Positions 1 to 7,212 of a stretch of DNA of 23,364 bases are shown piece after piece. Made by a program: the position numbers and the translations under genes. The notes beneath the pieces are model-generated. The model was not told where the DNA came from. It searched no databases and saw only the letters and a program-made list of their open reading frames with translations. The stretch's first letter is position 1. Each line of letters begins with the position of its first letter. The DNA comes from Chlamydiia bacterium. GTDB lineage: Bacteria > Chlamydiota > Chlamydiia > Chlamydiales > Simkaniaceae. Where the stretch lies: the NCBI GenBank assembly GCA_020440405.1, contig JAGROF010000010.1:1-23364 (forward strand), given 5' to 3'.

Positions 1-864
1 GGGCGTCTCTACGCCATCAATCCTGAATATGGTTTTTTTGGAGTCGCTCCGGGAACCTCTTATGATTCGAATCCAAATGCCATGGAGTCGATGAAAGAAA
101 ACTCTATTTTTACGAATGTTGCTCTCACAGACGATGGAGATGTGTGGTGGGAAGGAATGAGTGAGGTGCCGCCGGCGCATTTAACCGATTGGAAGGGAAG
201 AGATTGGACTCCAGAATCTCAAGAAAAAGCCGCTCATCCGAATTCTCGATTTACTGCACCTGCTAAACAATGTCCGGTCATCGATCCAGCATTTGAAGAT
301 GTGGAGGGAGTGCCCATTTCAGGGATCATCTTTGGAGGAAGACGGGAAAGCGTTGTCCCTCTTGTTATCGAAAGTTTGTCGTGGCAGCACGGAACCTTTT
401 TAGGAACCTCATTGTCCTCTGAAATGACAGCCGCAGCGGCAGGAAAAATAGGAGCGCTCCGCCATGATCCCTTTGCGATGCTGCCATTTTGTGGGTATCA
501 CATGGGAGATTATTTTAAACATTGGTTGGAGATGGGGGAGTATTTAGGTTCAAAAGCGCCCAAGATCTATCATGTCAACTGGTTCCGTAAGGGAAAAGAT
601 GGGAAGTTTCTCTGGCCTGGTTTTGGGGAAAATATCCAGGTTTTAAAATGGATTTTCGAAAGATGCGAAGGGACTGCAGAAGCGGTTGAAAGTCCCGTCG
701 GTTACCTTCCCAAAAATTTTGAAGCTTCCAAAGAGCTGTTTGAAATCGATCCTGTTCTATGGAAAAAAGAGGTTGAAGGGCTCCGAGAGTATTACAAACT
801 CTTTGGTGATCGCCTTCCAGCCGCCATCCTTGAAGAGCTCGAAGCTCTTGACAGCCGTCTTTAA
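1..864 (+). CDS. pckG: Phosphoenolpyruvate carboxykinase (GTP), 5' end missing
   Basis: The reading frame is open from base 1, so the gene starts outside the window; the last 287 codons are present, about half of a family member of roughly 600 residues. The enzyme converts oxaloacetate and GTP to phosphoenolpyruvate, CO2 and GDP in the cytoplasm, linking the TCA cycle to gluconeogenesis. Diagnostic GTP-PEPCK blocks are visible: a [17 protein letters not shown] segment at the very start, [14 protein letters not shown], then the [10 protein letters not shown] - [23 protein letters not shown] block, and the nucleotide-binding [16 protein letters not shown] segment near the C-terminus. The ATP-dependent PEPCK family lacks these blocks. 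The stop is 18 bases before the dtd start, so the two may be co-transcribed. The family call is very secure; the symbol could equally be given as pckA, as in some chlamydial annotations. Confidence 0.96.
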   Translation, partial: GRLYAINPEYGFFGVAPGTSYDSNPNAMESMKENSIFTNVALTDDGDVWWEGMSEVPPAHLTDWKGRDWTPESQEKAAHPNSRFTAPAKQCPVIDPAFEDVEGVPISGIIFGGRRESVVPLVIESLSWQHGTFLGTSLSSEMTAAAAGKIGALRHDPFAMLPFCGYHMGDYFKHWLEMGEYLGSKAPKIYHVNWFRKGKDGKFLWPGFGENIQVLKWIFERCEGTAEAVESPVGYLPKNFEASKELFEIDPVLWKKEVEGLREYYKLFGDRLPAAILEELEALDSRL

Positions 865-882
865 TCTTCATACACTGCTTGC

Positions 883-1326
883 ATGAAAGTATTGATTCAA
901 CGGGTAAAAGAGGCTCGCGTGACCGTTTCAGAAAAGGTTGTGGGAGAAATTGCCCAAGGCCTCCTCCTATTTTTTGGTGTGCATCGAGAGGATGGTCCAG
1001 AAAAGATTTCCTGGCTTGCTGAAAAAGTGGTGGGACTCCGCATCTTTGAAGATGAAGCGGGTAAGATGAACCGGAGTGTTCAAGATGTGAGAGGAAAGCT
1101 TCTCGTTGTGTCTCAATTTACCCTCTATGGGGATTGTGAAGGGGGGCGACGTCCTTCGTTTACCCAAACGATGCCGGGAGATCGCGCCCTTCCTTTCTAT
1201 GAAACCTTTGTGGAAAAGTTGCAGGAAAAGATAGGCAGGGAAAACGTTGCTACAGGCTCTTTTGGTGCGGAAATGCAGGTCCACCTGGTCAATGATGGAC
1301 CCGTCACATTTATTCTATCGCGCTAG
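883..1326 (+). CDS. dtd: D-aminoacyl-tRNA deacylase
   Basis: This 147-residue protein matches the full length of the DTD family, which hydrolyses D-aminoacyl-tRNAs (and glycyl-tRNA-Ala) and so keeps D-amino acids and mischarged glycine out of translation. It has the N-terminal [15 protein letters not shown] strand, the active-site SQFTLYGD motif at residues 77-84 and the NDGPVTF motif at 137-143, which carries the Gly-cisPro pair that rejects L-amino acids across the dimer interface. The ATG lies 18 bases after the pckG stop and has no clear Shine-Dalgarno. Its last 12 bases overlap the 3' end of ndk on the opposite strand. Confidence 0.96.
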   Translation: MKVLIQRVKEARVTVSEKVVGEIAQGLLLFFGVHREDGPEKISWLAEKVVGLRIFEDEAGKMNRSVQDVRGKLLVVSQFTLYGDCEGGRRPSFTQTMPGDRALPFYETFVEKLQEKIGRENVATGSFGAEMQVHLVNDGPVTFILSR

Positions 1327-1740
1327 AATTTCGTCATTTTTAAAGAAGTAAGCGATCTCTGTCTTGGCTGTATCGGGGCCGTCTGACCCATGAACAGCAT
1401 TTGCATCGATGGAATCGGCAAAGTCTGCGCGGATGGTTCCAGGCGCTGCTTCTTTTGGATTCGTTGCTCCCATAAGATCACGGTTTTTCCCGATTGCTCC
1501 CTCTCCTTCAAGGACAGAAATCAAAACGGGACCTGAAATCATAAAGTCAACGAGGTCTTTAAAGAAAGGGCGCTCTTTGTGGACAGCGTAAAACCCTTCG
1601 GCCTCTTCGCGGCTGAGGTGCTTCATTTTAGCGGCAATAATTTGGAGTCCCCCTTTTTCAAAACGGGAAAGGATCTCTCCAATGTGATTTTTCCCTACAG
1701 CGTCGGGTTTAATAATCGATAGTGTGCGTTCTTTTGTCAT
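1315..1740 (-). CDS. ndk: Nucleoside diphosphate kinase
   Basis: The 141-residue product is a standard-length NDK, which passes the gamma-phosphate of ATP to nucleoside diphosphates through a phosphohistidine. The N-terminal [10 protein letters not shown] motif and the catalytic NAVHGSDG motif, with the active His at about residue 117, are both intact. The start is supported by AAGGAG seven to eight bases upstream of the ATG on the minus strand. The gene is convergent with dtd (12-base tail overlap) and divergent from the next gene, with a 110-base intergenic region that must hold both promoters. Confidence 0.97.
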   Translation of the reverse strand: MTKERTLSIIKPDAVGKNHIGEILSRFEKGGLQIIAAKMKHLSREEAEGFYAVHKERPFFKDLVDFMISGPVLISVLEGEGAIGKNRDLMGATNPKEAAPGTIRADFADSIDANAVHGSDGPDTAKTEIAYFFKNDEILAR

Positions 1741-1850
1741 AAATGTTCTCCTTGGTTCAAAAAGGTTAACACAACGTGATTAAAAAAACAACTTGACGCC
1801 AAAGGCTCAACTGTTTAACCTTGGTCCTCAACCAAATAAGGAGCAAGAAG

Positions 1851-2405
1851 ATGGCTGACTGTGTGATCTGTGCTTTTGCCTTTAATGGAACGAATCATGC
1901 CCATACTGTCGTTCGATACAAGGCAGATGAAAATACTTGTAGAGAATGTTATGAAGGGCGGCTTGTGACGACTTTTCAAAACTCTGTTCTTGCTTTTTTC
2001 TCCAATGCCACAGAGGATCCATGGCATTTTAAATCTCCGCAAAACATACCGATGGAAATCAAGGAGCTTGTGTATAAATCGAATAATGAGCAGGTGCTGG
2101 GAACCCGCGAGTGGGATGTCATTCAGTGGATGTATTTTTCGGTGCGCGCGGCTTATCATGGGCTGGTGGCTTTGTGTGTCGAGGTGGCGCTTCAGGGGGG
2201 AATTTGGTTTCATGAAACCTTTTTGGATGGGGAGAACGGAAGGGATTATACAAAAGATTTTAGAGAGGGGAATGTCAGTCACCGCTTAACGCCTCTCTTT
2301 ATTGAATATTGGGGGATGGGGTATACTCCTGTGTTGAAGCCCACTGTTGAAGGACGTGTGTTTAACTGGATCTACAGTGGAGCCCGAAGTCTATTACACA
2401 TATAG
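1851..2405 (+). CDS. Orphan protein with N-terminal paired CxxC motifs
   Basis: I do not recognise this family. The ATG at 1851 is preferred over an earlier in-frame start at 1821 because AAGGAG sits seven bases before it, giving 184 residues. The N-terminus contains Cys-x-x-Cys at residues 4-7 and a second CxxC about 25 residues later, within TCRECYEG, the spacing of a zinc-ribbon or similar metal-binding knuckle. A hydrophobic stretch around YHGLVALCVEVALQGGIW could be a buried helix or a weak membrane segment. The rest is rich in aromatic residues. It lies between ndk (divergent) and a glycosyltransferase 14 bases downstream on the same strand, with which it probably shares a transcript. 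No enzymatic function is proposed. Confidence 0.8.
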   Translation: MADCVICAFAFNGTNHAHTVVRYKADENTCRECYEGRLVTTFQNSVLAFFSNATEDPWHFKSPQNIPMEIKELVYKSNNEQVLGTREWDVIQWMYFSVRAAYHGLVALCVEVALQGGIWFHETFLDGENGRDYTKDFREGNVSHRLTPLFIEYWGMGYTPVLKPTVEGRVFNWIYSGARSLLHI

Positions 2406-2419
2406 GATAAACAATAAGT

Positions 2420-3484
2420 TTGCATAAGGTTGATTTCCATGCGATCCAAAACGTTCTTGTTGCCAAATTGCGGCATCATGGGGATGTTTTGCTCAGCAGT
2501 CCTGTTTTTTCGGTTCTAAAAAAGCGGTATCCCCATCTCAAAATCGATGCCTATCTCTATTCAGAGACCCTTCCGATGCTCGAGGGGCATCCTGCGATTT
2601 CCAATTATCTTCTCTATGACAAGGGATGGAAAAAACTGCCTCCCTGGAAGCGGTACAAACAGGAAGCACAACTCCTCCGCAAGATTCGGAAAAAAAGATA
2701 TGATCTTGTGATCAACCTTACAGAGGGGGATCGTGGAGCGATTGCTGCTAAGGTGTCTAAGGCGCGGTATGCCGTAGGGTTCGACCCTCAAGGAGGAGGG
2801 ATGAAGGGAAAAACCTCTTGCTACACCCATTTGATTAAGCATACGCCTCGTCCGCGCCATACAGTTGAAAAGCAACTCGATGCTGTGCGTTGCTTGGGGC
2901 TCTTTCCCGCCCCTGAGGAGCGTGATTTAACATTTCACATTCCTGAGTCAGCTTATGAGGTGACAGCAGATCTTCCCGATTCGTATGTGGTGATTCACCC
3001 TGTTTCGCGGTGGATGTTTAAAACCCTTCCTGTGGAGACTGTGATTGCAGTGGCTAAGTACCTTCAAGAGCGGGGAGATGCGGTTGTCTTGACGGCAAGT
3101 CCTGATCCCCAAGAACGGGAGATGAATCGACAGATTGCTGCAGCGGTTCCCGGAGTGGTGGATCTTTCAGGGAAAATCACTTTGAAGGAGCTGGGAGCGG
3201 TCATTGACCGTAGCGCATTCCTTTTCACCGTGGACTCTGTTCCTCTTCACATTGCCAGCGCGCTCAAAAAGCGAACATTTGTGGTCTTTGGTCCAACGTG
3301 CGATCAAAACTGGGGTCCTTATCGTAATCCTGAAGCGCAAGTCATTGCCCAAGAAATGACCTGCCGCCCCTGCTACCAACCTGGCTGCGGGGGATCGGGC
3401 CAAAGCGACTGCTTGCAAAGCCTATCTCCTGACTTAATTCTGTCTCATTTGCATTCTTTCTTATTGGAAAAGCTACCGCTTTAA
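2420..3484 (+). CDS. Glycosyltransferase family 9, heptosyltransferase-like
   Basis: This 354-residue protein resembles the ADP-heptose:LPS heptosyltransferases of glycosyltransferase family 9 (WaaC/F/Q type), which add heptose to the LPS core on the inner face of the inner membrane. Supporting signs are the N-terminal VLVAKLRHHGDVLLSSPVF segment (the family's RxGDxLLxxP acceptor-side motif), a VIHPVSRWMFKTLP segment where the C-terminal nucleotide-sugar domain begins, and DSVPLHIASALKKRTFVVFGPT followed by the cysteine-rich C-terminus typical of WaaQ-like members. The start is a TTG 14 bases after the upstream stop; an in-frame TAA at 2408 and no nearer ATG leave few alternatives. The donor sugar cannot be told from sequence alone. 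Confidence 0.88.
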   Translation: MHKVDFHAIQNVLVAKLRHHGDVLLSSPVFSVLKKRYPHLKIDAYLYSETLPMLEGHPAISNYLLYDKGWKKLPPWKRYKQEAQLLRKIRKKRYDLVINLTEGDRGAIAAKVSKARYAVGFDPQGGGMKGKTSCYTHLIKHTPRPRHTVEKQLDAVRCLGLFPAPEERDLTFHIPESAYEVTADLPDSYVVIHPVSRWMFKTLPVETVIAVAKYLQERGDAVVLTASPDPQEREMNRQIAAAVPGVVDLSGKITLKELGAVIDRSAFLFTVDSVPLHIASALKKRTFVVFGPTCDQNWGPYRNPEAQVIAQEMTCRPCYQPGCGGSGQSDCLQSLSPDLILSHLHSFLLEKLPL

Positions 3485-3493
3485 ATATTTTTG

Positions 3494-3522
3494 AACCACC
3501 GAGAGTACAGAGGACACAGAGA
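3494..3522. repeat. Degenerate CACAGAGGA-type tandem repeat
   Basis: The gap between the glycosyltransferase and lptB contains about three imperfect 9-10 base units (CCACCGAGAG, TACAGAGGA, CACAGAGA). Similar AACCACAGAGGACACAGAG strings are, from memory, dispersed intergenic repeats in many unrelated environmental bacteria. Only one copy is seen here. Confidence 0.4.
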
Positions 3523-3556
3523 TGTTTTTCCCAGTAGACCATTGGGCTGAGTAGCA

Positions 3557-4276
3557 TTATAGCTCAAAATCTTCCCCAAAGTAAGTGGAGCGTGCGTCTT
3601 TACTTGCAAGAAGGTCGGCAATGGTACCGGAGTGGGTGACGCGTCCTTCCTGAATAAGGTAGGAATGATCCACGATGGCAGACACTTCGCGTGCATTGTG
3701 ATCGGTAATGAGAACACTAATGTTTTTTGAAGTGAGGTGGCGGATCATTTGTTTCACGTCATGAATGGTGAGGGGGTCGATATTGGCAAAGGGTTCGTCA
3801 AGGAGAAGGAGGCGAGGCTTAGTAACTAAGGCGCGGGTGATTTCAAGACGGCGCCGCTCCCCCCCGGAAAGGGTGGTAGCTTTTTTCTTGGCGAGAGGCG
3901 TTAGGTGGAGTTCTTCAAGCAATTCTTCTAAGCGTCGTTTCCGTTCTTGGCGTGAGATGGAAAGGGTTTCTAAGATACACAGGATGTTCTGTTCCACCGT
4001 GAGTTGTCTGAAAATCGAGGGCTCTTGTGCAAGATATCCCATCCCCATTTTTGCGCGTGTGTGGACGGGGCTCGATGTGATATCATTGTCTTCAAAAAAA
4101 ACCGTTCCACTATCGGGTTGAATCAGCCCAATAGCCATGTAAAAGGCAGTGGTTTTCCCAGCTCCATTGGGACCAAGCAGCCCGACAACTTTTCCTGCTG
4201 GCACGCTAAAGGAGAGGCCATTGACGACTTTTTTCCCAGAGTAAGATTTTGACAGGTCTTTAACTTTTAAAATCAT
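3557..4276 (-). CDS. lptB: LPS export ABC transporter ATP-binding protein LptB
   Basis: The 239-residue protein is the ATPase that powers lipopolysaccharide extraction by the LptB2FG complex. It has Walker A GPNGAGKT (residues 35-42), Q-loop Gln85, signature LSGGE (136-140), Walker B LLLLDEP (157-162) and H-loop His193, and it lines up with E. coli LptB from the first residue (LLGPNGAGKTTAFYM is characteristic of this subfamily). The ATG at 4276 is chosen because it gives the family's usual N-terminus. A TTG at 4294 with AAGGAA before it is an alternative adding six residues. Either way the start lies inside the end of the LptA-like gene, implying translational coupling. Last gene of the kdsA-lpt operon. 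Confidence 0.95.
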   Translation of the reverse strand: MILKVKDLSKSYSGKKVVNGLSFSVPAGKVVGLLGPNGAGKTTAFYMAIGLIQPDSGTVFFEDNDITSSPVHTRAKMGMGYLAQEPSIFRQLTVEQNILCILETLSISRQERKRRLEELLEELHLTPLAKKKATTLSGGERRRLEITRALVTKPRLLLLDEPFANIDPLTIHDVKQMIRHLTSKNISVLITDHNAREVSAIVDHSYLIQEGRVTHSGTIADLLASKDARSTYFGEDFEL

Positions 4277-5618
4277 GGGGTAAGAATCTTTCAAAGCGTT
4301 TTCCTTCTTCTTCTGTAAATGTAAAGCGAACAGTCCCCACTCCTTTAATCGTTTCTTCTCCTGAATCGGGATCGATAGAGATGAGGATTTCGGGAGAGCT
4401 CAACGTGAGTTTTTTTTGATCATCCCAAAAAAGAACATGATGTCCTGGGTCTGCTAAGAGGCGTGTCTCTCGAGTCATGGGATCATAAATGATGTGATCG
4501 GCAAGTCCTTTACGCAAAGGGCGGTTTACAGCATGTGAAAAAATTTTAACATTTCCATGGAGATAGACAATATGGGGTTTGAGTTCCATCTGCTCCAGCG
4601 CATACTCAATAGAAGCTGTATCTGCATAGAGGCGCAGCTCTTGGTTTTCATAGATAAGTTGCTGATCTTCAGTGCTGGTACAACTCATCCGCAGGTTTTC
4701 TCGATCGAGCTTGAGAGTGCCATAAGAGGTTAATGTTTGACCTGAGCCGTCCACAAGGAGTGTTTTCCCCTCTGTTTCGATCGTTTGGATTACTTTCTTT
4801 CCGAGTTGTGTGGATTGCTTAAGAGAAAATAGATTGTCTCCGATTAATGTGCCTATAGAAGGGTCATGAATCGCAATGGCTCCCTGCATTGTGAGCAGCT
4901 CTTCTTTAGGGTGCCATGTGAGAAGGTTGGAGGCAAATTGGCACTTTTTGTCTTCGTGACCTGGAAAAAAAAGTGAAGAAATTTCTCCTTTGGGGAATTC
5001 AAGAGTTAAAAGGTCTGTCTCTAAATCAAAGGTCACCTTGAGGGCATCGATCACATCCCCTAAATGGGTTAAGTGGCAAGGGACTTGAGGGCTTTTTGCT
5101 TTGGCAATGAGAGAGTTTTCCTGATAGAAGGCTTCATCACAATCGAGATGATAGACTTCGTTATATTCAATATGAACATCCTCCTTAGCAAGGAGAGAAT
5201 CAAGAGCCAAAGACATCTCCTTCCTAGAAAAGGTGAGGTCAATGGCCGAGCAAAAAAGTTCGATGTCATTTCCATGGAAAACCACCGGGTACTTTCCGCG
5301 CGTGAGAGACCCTTTAAGGGTTTGGAGGTCTAAAAAGGCTTGCTCAGAAAACAATTTGCCTCGGTCTTCAAAGAAGAGGGAGACTTGATCTTTGAGATGG
5401 ATAGTTGAAAACTCTAGGGAGGGCTCTCCTTTTTTGAGTAGAGCGGTTTCTGCTTCCATCTGTCCTAAGTCATGGTCGAGAAATACATGCCCTTCTAAAC
5501 GGAGCACATCTCCATCATACGTAGCTTGGTCGGATGAAAGATCAGAAGACATGTTTGGAAAAGGGAGTTCAGCGAGAAGAGGAGAGAGACTACTAAGAAA
5601 AAGAATCGCGGCTTTCAT
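4260..5618 (-). CDS. LptA/OstA-like periplasmic LPS transport protein, enlarged
   Basis: A signal peptide (MKAAILFLSSLSPLLA, cleavage near residue 16) leads into about 435 residues of beta-rich sequence. OstA/LptA-type blocks are visible at both ends: YDGDVLRLEGHVFLDHDLGQMEAETALL near the N-terminus, and LHGNVKIFSH followed by ADHIIYDPMTRETRLLADP near the C-terminus. LptA forms the beta-jellyroll bridge that carries LPS across the periplasm. At 452 residues it is more than twice the size of E. coli LptA (about 185), so it probably has several OstA modules. Position is the strongest support: it starts in a TAATG overlap with the LptC-like gene and ends inside lptB. It could instead be a partial LptD-like protein, but it lacks room for the LptD barrel. 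Confidence 0.82.
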   Translation of the reverse strand: MKAAILFLSSLSPLLAELPFPNMSSDLSSDQATYDGDVLRLEGHVFLDHDLGQMEAETALLKKGEPSLEFSTIHLKDQVSLFFEDRGKLFSEQAFLDLQTLKGSLTRGKYPVVFHGNDIELFCSAIDLTFSRKEMSLALDSLLAKEDVHIEYNEVYHLDCDEAFYQENSLIAKAKSPQVPCHLTHLGDVIDALKVTFDLETDLLTLEFPKGEISSLFFPGHEDKKCQFASNLLTWHPKEELLTMQGAIAIHDPSIGTLIGDNLFSLKQSTQLGKKVIQTIETEGKTLLVDGSGQTLTSYGTLKLDRENLRMSCTSTEDQQLIYENQELRLYADTASIEYALEQMELKPHIVYLHGNVKIFSHAVNRPLRKGLADHIIYDPMTRETRLLADPGHHVLFWDDQKKLTLSSPEILISIDPDSGEETIKGVGTVRFTFTEEEGKRFERFLPHDFKS

Positions 5619-6220
5619 TAGTGATGTCCTTGAGGGCGGATTTGAGCTTTAAATTTTTCAGCGTGAAAATTGGGGCTTCCACTCGAAAAGGAAAGGGACA
5701 CCTCTTCGGCGATCCCCTTTAAGTACGCTTCATCAGGTTTGAGATGTGTTGTTAAAGTTTCTCCTGGAAGGTGGTAGAGAGCTAAGAAAACTTTTTGAGC
5801 ATCGAAGAGGTGGTTGGTGTAGTGGTAAGTTCCTTCCCCTGATTGCAAATAGCGAATATGTTGCATCACCCTTCCCTCCTTATCTTCGATTTTTTCTTGA
5901 AAGAAGCATTTCATTCCAATCATTTGCTCTATGAGTTCCACACGGTTTCCGTTGGGAATGGCCGTTAAAATGGAGCGGGGACTTTCAATATGGTGATGGA
6001 GGCGGACCTTCCCTTTTTCAGAGATCCAAAGATCCTTTGCGACTCCTTTGCGCATTTGCTTATTGGGGAATTTCTCTTCATGTCTTGGCATGGAGAGTTC
6101 TTGGGTGAGAAGGGCTTCGATGCTTTCAAGGTCCTTGGAAGAATAGAAAGCTTGAAAGATCACACCTCCTGCAAAAAGAGCCAGGAAAATGAATGCAATG
6201 ATTGTGGCTCGTTGAATCAA
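5618..6220 (-). CDS. LptC-like inner-membrane LPS export protein
   Basis: The 200-residue product has a single N-terminal hydrophobic helix (roughly residues 5-25, ATIIAFIFLALFAGGVIFQAF) and a soluble, beta-prone C-terminal portion, the architecture of LptC, which passes LPS from LptBFG to LptA. Sequence similarity to LptC is not obvious by eye, so the call rests on architecture and position between kdsA and the LptA-like gene. Its ATG overlaps the kdsA stop by four bases (ATGA), and its stop overlaps the next start by one base, so the block is translationally coupled. C. trachomatis has, as I recall, a hypothetical protein (CT654) at the equivalent place. Confidence 0.75.
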   Translation of the reverse strand: MIQRATIIAFIFLALFAGGVIFQAFYSSKDLESIEALLTQELSMPRHEEKFPNKQMRKGVAKDLWISEKGKVRLHHHIESPRSILTAIPNGNRVELIEQMIGMKCFFQEKIEDKEGRVMQHIRYLQSGEGTYHYTNHLFDAQKVFLALYHLPGETLTTHLKPDEAYLKGIAEEVSLSFSSGSPNFHAEKFKAQIRPQGHH

Positions 6221-7038
6221 TGGGCGCCTCGTTTGATGAGTTCATAGAGAGGACGAGCCTCTTTTAAGAGGGTTTGAAGCGTTTCAAAGGGCATCACAGA
6301 GTGCTGATCGCTTTTGGCCTGAGAAGGGTTATCATGAGACTCGATATAGAGGAGGTCTGCTCCTGCCGCAAGGGCAGACTTCGCAAGGGTAGGAATAAAT
6401 TCGCGCTGTCCTCCTGACTGGTGTCCCATACCTCCAGGGAGCTGGACGGAATGGGAGGCATCAAAGCAGACGGGGAAGCCAAATTTCTGCAGGATTGGAA
6501 TCGTCCGCATATCAGAGACCAGGTTGTTATATCCAAAGGAGGTTCCCCGATCCGTTAAAAGGATTTTTTTGTTTCCTGTCGATAGGATTTTTTTCACCAC
6601 ATGCTCCATATCCCAAGGAGACATAAATTGCCCTTTTTTGATGTTAATAACAGCTCCTGTGTTTCCCGCCGCAAGGAGGAGGTCAGTCTGTCGACAGAGA
6701 AAGGCAGGGATTTGGAGCACGTCACAGACTTCCGCAGCAGGAGCTGCTTCTTCAGGATGATGGATATCAGTAAACACAGGAAGGTCGAGCTCTTCCTTTA
6801 CTTTTTTGAGGATACGGAGTCCTTCTTTTATTCCAGGGCCTCGGTAGGAGTCAATGGAGGAACGATTCGCTTTGTCATAGCTCGATTTATAAATCAACTG
6901 CACGCCTGCTGTTGCAAACATTTTTTTCAGCTCAGCAGCTGTCTTAAGCGCGTGCGCTTCACTTTCAATCACACAAGGACCTGAGATCACTACTAGGGGC
7001 GCCTGACTTCCAATTTCAATTTCACCAATCTTAAACAT
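6217..7038 (-). CDS. kdsA: 3-deoxy-8-phosphooctulonate synthase
   Basis: KdsA condenses phosphoenolpyruvate with arabinose 5-phosphate to make Kdo 8-phosphate, committing to the Kdo of lipopolysaccharide. The 273-residue length and the motifs SGPCVIES, YKSSYDKANRSS, GPGIKEGL, DIHHPEEA, LLTDRGTSFGYNNL, FDASHSVQLPGG and LYIESHDNP are full KdsA hallmarks. Cys22 in GPCVIES sits where metal-independent enzymes have Asn, so this should be a metal-dependent (class II) enzyme like the characterised chlamydial one. AGGTGG precedes the ATG at a suitable distance. It is the first gene of the overlapping kdsA-lptC-lptA-lptB operon. Confidence 0.97.
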   Translation of the reverse strand: MFKIGEIEIGSQAPLVVISGPCVIESEAHALKTAAELKKMFATAGVQLIYKSSYDKANRSSIDSYRGPGIKEGLRILKKVKEELDLPVFTDIHHPEEAAPAAEVCDVLQIPAFLCRQTDLLLAAGNTGAVINIKKGQFMSPWDMEHVVKKILSTGNKKILLTDRGTSFGYNNLVSDMRTIPILQKFGFPVCFDASHSVQLPGGMGHQSGGQREFIPTLAKSALAAGADLLYIESHDNPSQAKSDQHSVMPFETLQTLLKEARPLYELIKRGAH

Positions 7039-7075
7039 TCAATCCACCTCATTTAACTTCTAACGACAAATATAC

Positions 7076-7104
7076 TTGAAAATCATTTTTCTTATGACTA
7101 AAAT
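7076..7104 (+). promoter_or_regulatory. Sigma70-type promoter of tRNA-Arg
   Basis: TTGAAA (7076-7081), a 17-base spacer and TAAAAT (7099-7104) lie 13 bases before the first base of the tRNA, the right distance for a main sigma-factor promoter with a short 5' leader. Confidence 0.65.
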
Positions 7105-7117
7105 CGTAATATATTGT

Positions 7118-7191
7118 GGATTGATAGCTCAGCTGGATAGAGCATCCGCCTTCTAAGCGGACGGTCGCAGGTTCGAGTCCTGCTCAATCCG
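7118..7191 (+). tRNA. tRNA-Arg (anticodon TCT)
   Basis: The 74 bases fold as a standard cloverleaf. The acceptor stem GGATTGA pairs perfectly with TCAATCC (7184-7190), with discriminator G at 7191. The anticodon stem TCCGC/GCGGA closes the loop CTTCTAA with anticodon TCT at 7152-7154, reading AGA (and AGG by wobble). The T-loop has GTTCGAGTC. The 3' CCA is not encoded. The DHH-family gene starts 22 bases downstream and may be on the same transcript. Confidence 0.97.
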
Positions 7192-7212
7192 TTGATTTAA
7201 CTGTGATTGTCA

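Noticed and set aside
575..871. 98-residue minus-strand open frame
   Set aside because: It lies antisense to the PEPCK C-terminus, whose motifs are unmistakable; no signals of its own.
3530..3546. Hairpin CCCAGT/ATTGGG between the glycosyltransferase and lptB
   Set aside because: Only six pairs including a G-T, and no T-run follows it on either strand, so it is not called a terminator.
3765..4121. 118-residue plus-strand open frame
   Set aside because: It is antisense to lptB, Arg/Ser-rich, has no ribosome site and is a frame shadow.
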